Below are positions 59,258 through 64,000 of a stretch of 64,000 bases of DNA, in pieces (positions within the stretch are counted from its first letter, which is position 1; the number at the start of each line of letters is the position of its first letter). Both the position numbers and the translations under genes were made by a program. Source of the stretch: CAVPTL01 sp963708725. Lineage in GTDB: Bacteria; Actinomycetota; Thermoleophilia; Gaiellales; JAICJC01. The DNA lies in assembly GCA_963708725.1 (NCBI GenBank), contig CAVPTL010000007.1:122616-186615 (forward strand). Direction: 5' to 3'. The notes beneath the pieces are model-generated. The model was given only the letters and a program-made list of their open reading frames with translations, had not been told where the DNA came from and searched no databases.

Positions 59258-60361
59258 GTGTCGACAAACCGAGAGGTTGTTGACGGTATGTGTGGAAAGC
59301 GACGGTGGGGTTGGGCTTTCGTGGGTTGCTGCGACGAACCCGCGCCTGGTCGAGATGAGCGTGGCCAGGTGATCGTGCTATTGGCGGTGCTGATGGTCGT
59401 GCTCCTCGGGGTATGCGGGTTGGTGATCGATGGCGGCAACTGGATGGTCAACCGCCGAGAGATACAAAACGCCGCTGACGCGGCTGCTCTTGCAGGCGCG
59501 TCACAGATCCCGTCTGGCTCGTCGCTTCCGCCCATCGAGACGGCCCGGGAGCAGTATGCGAACAACGGCGATCCCAGCGACACGGTGACTGTCACCAGCA
59601 CCACGTATTTGACGTCGGGCGACTCAATCACCGTGACCGCGTCACGCAAAGTCGACACCTTCTTCACGTCGATCTTCGGCCTCGACCAAGTCACCGAGAC
59701 CGCCACCGCCCGTGCCACGGTCGAATCGTTCACCACCATCAACGGGCCCGGCGCCATGCCATGGGGCGTCCTCTCGGGATCATACGTACCCGGACAGCCA
59801 TACTCGATCTACACCAAAAATGCTGGCAACGCCAACAACGGCGCGCTCAGCCTGCCCTACGTCAACGGCGCCAACTGTCCCGTGCCCAACGGCGCAAACT
59901 CCTACGAGGACGAGATCAATGGGACACTCCAACCGTGCCCCATTACCGTCGGTGACCTGCTTGACACAAAGACCGGCGACAACAGCGGCCCCACCGCCAA
60001 AGGGCTGAACTCTCGCATCACCGACTGGCAGACCGCCGATCAGATCGTCGATTTCACTACCACCCCAGCGACACTCAAAGAGCCCGACAGCCCCCAACTC
60101 GTGCTGATCCCCGTACTCACCAACACCAGCGGACAATCCACCTGGCCCAGCGGCAGCAGCACACCCATGAAGGTCACCGGATTCGCCTGGTTCATCATCA
60201 CCAGCTGCGGCGACCCCACCCACCCCAGCTACTGCCAAAACAACGACGGCAAACAAATCAACGGCGTCTTCGTCTCCCTCGACCTCTCACCCACTGTCGG
60301 TACCAGCGGCCAATGGGACCCAAACAACAGCACCGCAACCACCGTCGCACTCACCCAATAA
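59258..60361 (+). CDS. TadG/TadE-like exported protein
   Basis: 367 aa from GTG 59258, chosen because TAGCGT ends exactly 6 nt upstream; ATG 59288 is an alternative. The N-terminal helix RGQVIVLLAVLMVVLLGVCGL with DGGNWMVNRREIQNAADAAALAGA is the Tad/TadG-type anchor, as in the two VWA proteins at 14-17 kb. The rest is beta-rich and Thr/Asn-rich, without a VWA domain. Cys residues may form disulphides. It would be a Tad-secreted or pilus-associated protein in the envelope. Confidence 0.8.
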   Translation: MSTNREVVDGMCGKRRWGWAFVGCCDEPAPGRDERGQVIVLLAVLMVVLLGVCGLVIDGGNWMVNRREIQNAADAAALAGASQIPSGSSLPPIETAREQYANNGDPSDTVTVTSTTYLTSGDSITVTASRKVDTFFTSIFGLDQVTETATARATVESFTTINGPGAMPWGVLSGSYVPGQPYSIYTKNAGNANNGALSLPYVNGANCPVPNGANSYEDEINGTLQPCPITVGDLLDTKTGDNSGPTAKGLNSRITDWQTADQIVDFTTTPATLKEPDSPQLVLIPVLTNTSGQSTWPSGSSTPMKVTGFAWFIITSCGDPTHPSYCQNNDGKQINGVFVSLDLSPTVGTSGQWDPNNSTATTVALTQ

Positions 60362-60479
60362 CCAACGACGAGAAGCATGATCTGGCGATCCGCACCGGGT
60401 AGTCACAATCCGTGTGGGATTCAGCCGCCTACTTGGCTCACAGCGGGGTAGACCTTCAAGGTGGTGCCTATGGAACCGT

Positions 60480-60644
60480 CTAGAGCCATTCACGTCGCCG
60501 CGCGCTTCGGATCGCGAGCAAACCAAGGACGACCACGGCGTAGCCAACGAGTGCTTGTCCCGTCACCGCGTAAACGGCGACACCTGCGAACCCCGGGACA
60601 AGGCTCCACGCTAGCTTCGTAGCAATCCTGTGAAATCGAGTCAC
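60480..60644 (-). CDS. possible small two-helix membrane protein
   Basis: 54 aa from GTG 60644 (longer in-frame starts reach 60719). Two hydrophobic segments (AWSLVPGFAGVAVYAV and LVGYAVVVLGLLAI) and a basic tail (RSARRREWL). Codon use is plausible but there is no neighbour support and no clear ribosome site. The rest of the 500-bp gap 60362-60863 shows no other gene; 60645-60829 is without recognisable features. Confidence 0.35.
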   Translation of the reverse strand: MTRFHRIATKLAWSLVPGFAGVAVYAVTGQALVGYAVVVLGLLAIRSARRREWL

Positions 60645-60829
60645 AACCGACAGTATGCAGAGCACCCGCCGCGAGGGCAGCGACGCGACAGCGTTACGGC
60701 TAGCACAACCCACCGCCACCGCCAGCCTGGAGAGTTCGCAGCAGCACTCTCACGCCCGCCGCGTGAGCGCTCCTTTAACGATGTCTCTACCCGGACCCTG
60801 CCTGGCGTCTCGCGCGTGGCTACTCAGCC

Positions 60830-60857
60830 TTGCGTACTACGCGAAATGTAGTAGTGT
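60830..60857 (+). promoter_or_regulatory. leaderless promoter and palindromic operator of the PadR gene
   Basis: TTGCGT (60830-60835), 16 bp, TAGTGT (60852-60857), then 6 nt to GTG 60864. Within it TACTAC (60835-60840) and GTAGTA (60848-60853) form an inverted repeat around 7 bp, between and over the -35 and -10. This fits an autoregulatory PadR operator. Confidence 0.6.
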
Positions 60858-60863
60858 GGGTGG

Positions 60864-61190
60864 GTGAGCAACGGTCGCAGCGATCCATCGACGCTGATTT
60901 TGACGAGCCTGGCATCGGGCTCGAAGCATGGCTATGCGCTGCAACAGGACATCGCCCAGTTCAGCGGAGTGGCGCTGGGGCCGGGCACGCTTTATGGCGC
61001 GATCACACGGCTGGAGCAGCGTGGTCTGATCGTGCGAGTTTCAGCAAGCGCGCGCCGACAGCCCTACCGATTGACAGCAGAAGGAGCAAACGTCTTGGCG
61101 GCGACGCTCGCCGAGTTAAGCTCAATCGTCGACGCTGGAACGGCTCGACTGTCCCGCCTTCCCCGATGTGGACTGGAAACCCCGGCATGA
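60864..61190 (+). CDS. PadR family transcriptional regulator
   Basis: 108 aa from GTG 60864. PadR winged helix: LILTSLASGSKHGYALQQDI, VALGPGTLYGAITRLEQRGLI, then SARRQPYRLTAEGANVLAA, which covers the wing. It is the first gene of a three-gene module with two membrane proteins, a common actinobacterial arrangement, and likely represses its own promoter. Confidence 0.9.
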   Translation: MSNGRSDPSTLILTSLASGSKHGYALQQDIAQFSGVALGPGTLYGAITRLEQRGLIVRVSASARRQPYRLTAEGANVLAATLAELSSIVDAGTARLSRLPRCGLETPA

Positions 61191-61636
61191 GACTCCTTCT
61201 TCGCTGGTACCCCCCGTCCTGGCGAGAACGCTACGGTGCCGAGCTTGAACAGCTGATAGAAGACGGCGGCGATGTCTCCTGGCGAGTGAAGCTCGACGTC
61301 ATCCACGGGGGCCTGCGTGAGCGGCTGCGGCCACCCGAGAGCCTGTTCGCCGTATTGATCGCCTGGGTGCTGATCACGGTGGCCGGGCTGGTAGTCCAAA
61401 AGACCTCGGAGCAGTGGCAGCAGTCGACCGGTGGAAGCACGGCGTTTGATGTTTTGAAGGCCGCAGCGGTGGTGGGATCCGCCTTCGTGGTGGCCGGAAT
61501 CGCCGCCGCACTACCCACACTCCTCAGCTACCTGCGAAACGGTGGCTGGCCTTCAATCCGCGCGCCGATCCTGCGTGGCGGAGCTGTCACGTTGGCGACC
61601 ACTGCCGCTACAGCTGGGCTGGTGGCATGGGCCTAA
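61187..61636 (+). CDS. membrane protein of the PadR module, first
   Basis: 149 aa from ATG 61187, overlapping the PadR stop (ATGA). The N-terminus (LLLRWYPPSWRERYGAELEQLIEDG) is the permease-prefix-like segment frequent in proteins encoded with PadR regulators. Then three hydrophobic helices (about 60-80, 96-115 and 128-147). Function unknown; the module may sense envelope stress or lipophilic compounds. Confidence 0.75.
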   Translation: MRLLLRWYPPSWRERYGAELEQLIEDGGDVSWRVKLDVIHGGLRERLRPPESLFAVLIAWVLITVAGLVVQKTSEQWQQSTGGSTAFDVLKAAAVVGSAFVVAGIAAALPTLLSYLRNGGWPSIRAPILRGGAVTLATTAATAGLVAWA

Positions 61637-61639
61637 GAG

Positions 61640-61978
61640 TTGACAACGGCGCAGCGAAACGGCGCCGACCTCCCCTATTCGCTCGGCTTCTTGGCGTGGG
61701 CGGGGTTAGTTGTCGCGTGTCTTGCGTTGTGGACGAACGCCGCGATCGCCACCGCCCGCCAACTCCAGCTCTCACGGGGTGTGATAAGGCTACAAAGCTG
61801 GCTCGCGGCGGGCGTGGCGGCAAGCATGCTCACCGCAACGCTCGCCACAGTCACCTGGCGCGCACAGACCAGCGTCGGGACAGCTCGGATCACGGCATCA
61901 TGTGAAGCCGCGATGCTGACTGCTACCACGCTGGCCAGCGTCGCCGCGACCCGATCGATCCGCGCGCCCCGCAGCTAA
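61640..61978 (+). CDS. membrane protein of the PadR module, second
   Basis: 112 aa from TTG 61640, 3 nt after the previous stop. Three hydrophobic segments (about 13-36, 52-70 and 85-103). The start has no ribosome site but closely follows the upstream gene, so it is probably translated by coupling. No family recognised. The downstream gap 61979-62147 contains only the promoter of the next gene. Confidence 0.6.
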   Translation: MTTAQRNGADLPYSLGFLAWAGLVVACLALWTNAAIATARQLQLSRGVIRLQSWLAAGVAASMLTATLATVTWRAQTSVGTARITASCEAAMLTATTLASVAATRSIRAPRS

Positions 61979-62133
61979 GCAACACACGTTTGACTCATGA
62001 ACCGCTCATCGTCGCCATGACATGCTGCCAAGCCTGGCGGCCGATTACAGAGCAGGCCGCCAAGGCTCGAGCGGGGCAGACCGCGACCAGCGCATAACGC
62101 GAGCGGCGCGCATCCCGAGCCCGAGATTGCCCG

Positions 62134-62139
62134 TACAAT
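62134..62139 (+). promoter_or_regulatory. -10-like box of the PhoD-like gene
   Basis: TACAAT ends 8 nt before ATG 62148, matching the leaderless pattern. No ribosome site precedes the ATG, and no -35 is evident at 17 bp. Confidence 0.45.
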
Positions 62140-62147
62140 CGCGGCTG

Positions 62148-63827
62148 ATGGCATCGCTACTTCTAGGGCCGGTTCTGCGGTATGTTGGCCGTACCGAGGC
62201 GACGGTGTGGGTTGAGACCGATCGGTCGTGCATATTGGAGGTGCTGGGCCAGAGCGCGCCGACGTTCGAGGTACGGGGCCACCACTACGCGCTCGTCGTG
62301 CTGACGGGTCTCCCGGAGGCTTCAGTAATCCCGTATGAGGTGGCCCTCGACGGCGATACGGTGTGGCCGCTGCCAGAGGGCGATCGAGCAGCGCCGAGCA
62401 CCATCCACACCCGGGAAGGAGAGCATCAAGCGCGGCTGGTGTTCGGTTCGTGTCGGGTCGGCGCGCCGGAGCGCGAGCCGTTCACGCTTCCGCCCGGCGA
62501 ACATGACCAGGGTTACGGAGTCGATGCGTTGTGGGCGTATTCACGGCGGCTACAGGCGGGCATCGAGCCGCATCCTGATGCGCTGCTTCTGAACGGCGAT
62601 CAGGTGTACGCCGATGAGGTGTCACCCGAGACTGCTGAGTTCATCCGCGCGCGACGGGATACGTCGGTACCTCCGGGCGAGCAGGTGGCTGACTTCGAGG
62701 AGTACACGCGGCTCTACCGCGAGGCGTGGAGTGACCCGGATATCCGCTGGCTGCTGTCGACGGTTCCCAGCCTGATGGTGTTCGACGACCACGACGTGAT
62801 CGACGATTGGAACATCTCGTGGCAGTGGCTGCGCGACGCCCGACAGACGTCGTGGTGGCAGGCTCGTATCACCGGTGCGTTTATGTCCTACTGGGTGTAC
62901 CAGCATTTGGGAAACCTCTCTCCGCCGGAGCTTGCTGAGGAGTCGATCTACCAGAGGGTGCTGGCGGCCGACGGCGACGCCGGCGATGTTCTTGCGGAGT
63001 ACGCCGAGATGGCCGACCGCGAGTCGGCGGCGACCCGTTGGACGTTTCGGCGAGAGTTCGGGCGATCGCAGGTGCTGGTGGTCGACTCGCGCGCCGCCCG
63101 CGTTCTGAGTGATGACGACCGCGAGATGATCGACGAGGACGAGTGGGACTGGATCGTCGGCCACAGTTGCGAGGAGATGGATCACCTGGTGATCGTCAGC
63201 ACTCTCCCGGTGTTCATGTCGCTCGGGGTGCACTACCTCGAGGCATGGAACGAGGCCTTGTGTGCAGGGGTGTGGGGGAGGTCGGCGACCCGGTTGGGCG
63301 AGCGGCTGAGGCGGGGCTTCGACTTGGAGCACTGGCCCGCGTTCCAGACGTCGTTCACGCGGATGGTGGACATGCTGCGCGACGTCGCCACCGGAGCAAG
63401 CGGGGTTGAGCCGCCTGCGTCGGTCACGCTGATCGGCGGCGACGTGCACCACGCCTATGTGGCGGAGGTGTCGCTGGGAAGGCGCGACCCTCGCCGCAGT
63501 CGCGTGCACCAGGTGGTGTGCTCGCCGTTTCGTAACCCGCTGTCGCCGTCCGAGCGGCGGGTGGTTGGGCTCACGCGCAACCCCGTGGTGGCCGGCGCGC
63601 TGCGCTCGCTCGCCGGGCTGGCCGGGGTGACGCCGCCGTCGGTGGACTGGAAGTTCCGCGCGGGGCCGACGTCCGACAATTCGCTCGGGATCGTCGAACT
63701 CGACGGGCGCTGGGCCGGGGTGACGATCTATCGGGCGGAGCCGGGTGACGAGGCCGACGCATTGGTGCCGCTGCATACCCGGGTGCTGGCAGACGGCCCG
63801 CGCGCCGCGCCCTCGGACTCCGCCTGA
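62148..63827 (+). CDS. PhoD-like phosphatase
   Basis: 559 aa from ATG 62148; longer open readings upstream have no promoter or ribosome-site support. PhoD-like metallophosphatase motifs: LGPVLRYVGRTEATVWVET at the start, VFGSCRVG, LLLNGDQVYADE, MVFDDHDVIDDWN, VVSTLPV-like SLPVFMSLG region, and TLIGGDVHHAYVAEV. It lacks a Tat or Sec signal, so it may act inside the cell, unlike classical PhoD. Such actinobacterial proteins are often annotated alkaline phosphatase D or PhoD-like; the substrate is unknown. Confidence 0.87.
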   Translation: MASLLLGPVLRYVGRTEATVWVETDRSCILEVLGQSAPTFEVRGHHYALVVLTGLPEASVIPYEVALDGDTVWPLPEGDRAAPSTIHTREGEHQARLVFGSCRVGAPEREPFTLPPGEHDQGYGVDALWAYSRRLQAGIEPHPDALLLNGDQVYADEVSPETAEFIRARRDTSVPPGEQVADFEEYTRLYREAWSDPDIRWLLSTVPSLMVFDDHDVIDDWNISWQWLRDARQTSWWQARITGAFMSYWVYQHLGNLSPPELAEESIYQRVLAADGDAGDVLAEYAEMADRESAATRWTFRREFGRSQVLVVDSRAARVLSDDDREMIDEDEWDWIVGHSCEEMDHLVIVSTLPVFMSLGVHYLEAWNEALCAGVWGRSATRLGERLRRGFDLEHWPAFQTSFTRMVDMLRDVATGASGVEPPASVTLIGGDVHHAYVAEVSLGRRDPRRSRVHQVVCSPFRNPLSPSERRVVGLTRNPVVAGALRSLAGLAGVTPPSVDWKFRAGPTSDNSLGIVELDGRWAGVTIYRAEPGDEADALVPLHTRVLADGPRAAPSDSA

Positions 63828-63991
63828 GCGGCAGTCTCGACGGGGGCGCCCAACCGCAACAACCAACCGCCGAACGCGATCGCGCACACCGCGAACCAGC
63901 CCCACCCCAGAGCAAGGCCGGCGACCACGTCGGAGACCCAGTGAAAGTCGAGCAGCACCCGGCTGCACGCCACCGCGCAGAGTCTCGCCTC
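63728..63991 (-). CDS. C-terminal part of a PAP2 phosphatase, broken or cut by the window edge
   Basis: The minus-strand frame reads LCAVACSRVLLDFHWVSDVV, the third PAP2 motif (SRxxxxxHxxxD), then a hydrophobic helix and a polar tail ending at 63728. A TAA stop in the same frame at 63994-63992 separates this from the part beyond the window, where motifs 1 and 2 should be. So the gene is either shifted in frame near 63992-64000 or is a truncated remnant. It overlaps the 3' end of the PhoD-like gene by 100 bp. Confidence 0.5.
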   Translation of the reverse strand, partial: EARLCAVACSRVLLDFHWVSDVVAGLALGWGWFAVCAIAFGGWLLRLGAPVETAAQAESEGAARGPSASTRVCSGTNASASSPGSAR

Positions 63992-64000
63992 TTATCGAAG

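Noticed and set aside
62622..63968. A 448-codon minus-strand open frame
   Set aside because: Antisense to the PhoD-like gene, rich in Arg and His, no motifs.
1..64000. tRNA, rRNA or insertion sequence
   Set aside because: No cloverleaf-like or rRNA-like stretch and no transposase or integrase motif was found in any gap or gene.

Overview
The window is a dense, high-GC stretch of bacterial chromosome with frequent GTG and TTG starts, many ATGA/GTGA gene overlaps, and many probable leaderless genes with a TANNNT-type -10 box 6-9 nt before the start codon. It also carries a full actinobacterial-style histidine cluster, GtrA/GT39 glycosyltransferases and Tad-type surface proteins. Together these suggest an Actinomycetota member, possibly of the Thermoleophilia (Solirubrobacter/Gaiella side). 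That placement is inference from gene style, not from a marker gene. No rRNA, tRNA, CRISPR array, prophage or insertion sequence was seen.

Layout. 1-3.7 kb: a small membrane protein, an exported TAP-like hydrolase, YjbR and YqjF proteins. 3.65-9.75 kb: a minus-strand catabolic operon (SDR, E1-alpha, E1-beta, free lipoyl domain, class III aminotransferase, SMP-30 lactonase, aldose epimerase, YqjF) facing a FadR-type GntR regulator at 9.85 kb. 10.7-14 kb: peroxiredoxin, MFS transporter, SDR, small exported protein. 14.1-16.8 kb: two tandem TadG-like von Willebrand A proteins, the first frameshifted. 16.8-20.9 kb: orphan solute-binding lipoprotein, DadA-like oxidase, sugar-nucleotide-type epimerase. 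20.9-27.5 kb: a fatty-acid beta-oxidation operon (thiolase with a frameshift, FadN-type HAD/hydratase, acyl-CoA dehydrogenase, acyl-CoA ligase). 27.5-29.8 kb: a P450 and two membrane proteins. 29.9-34 kb: HtrA protease, GT2-GtrA fusion and GT39 transferase. 34.8-43 kb: a methylated-amine or methylated-amino-acid cluster (GcvT-like, TMADH-like, arginase-fold protein, choline-kinase-like protein, DMGDH/sarcosine-dehydrogenase-like protein). 43-47 kb: EAL/HDOD protein and two paralogous exported beta-propellers. 47.1-53.4 kb: histidine biosynthesis, with hisA divergent from a TrpR-like regulator followed by hisG, a hisC-hisB fusion, hisH, hisF, hisIE and a PHP histidinol phosphatase; hisD is absent. 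53.4-64 kb: threonine dehydratase (frameshifted), exported Asp-box protein, two PAP2 phosphatases (one cut by the window edge), metallophosphoesterase, TIGR03118-type protein, TadG-like protein, a PadR module and a PhoD-like phosphatase.

The most unusual features are: (i) eight copies of a 29-39 bp near-perfect palindrome, all at gene 3' ends, five of them supplying the stop codon; (ii) the HisC-HisB fusion under a TrpR-like regulator whose likely operator overlaps both divergent -10 boxes; (iii) a 2-oxoacid dehydrogenase operon with a lipoyl domain but no E2 catalytic core or E3; (iv) three genes each broken by a single extra base; and (v) a leader hairpin shared by the two propeller genes.
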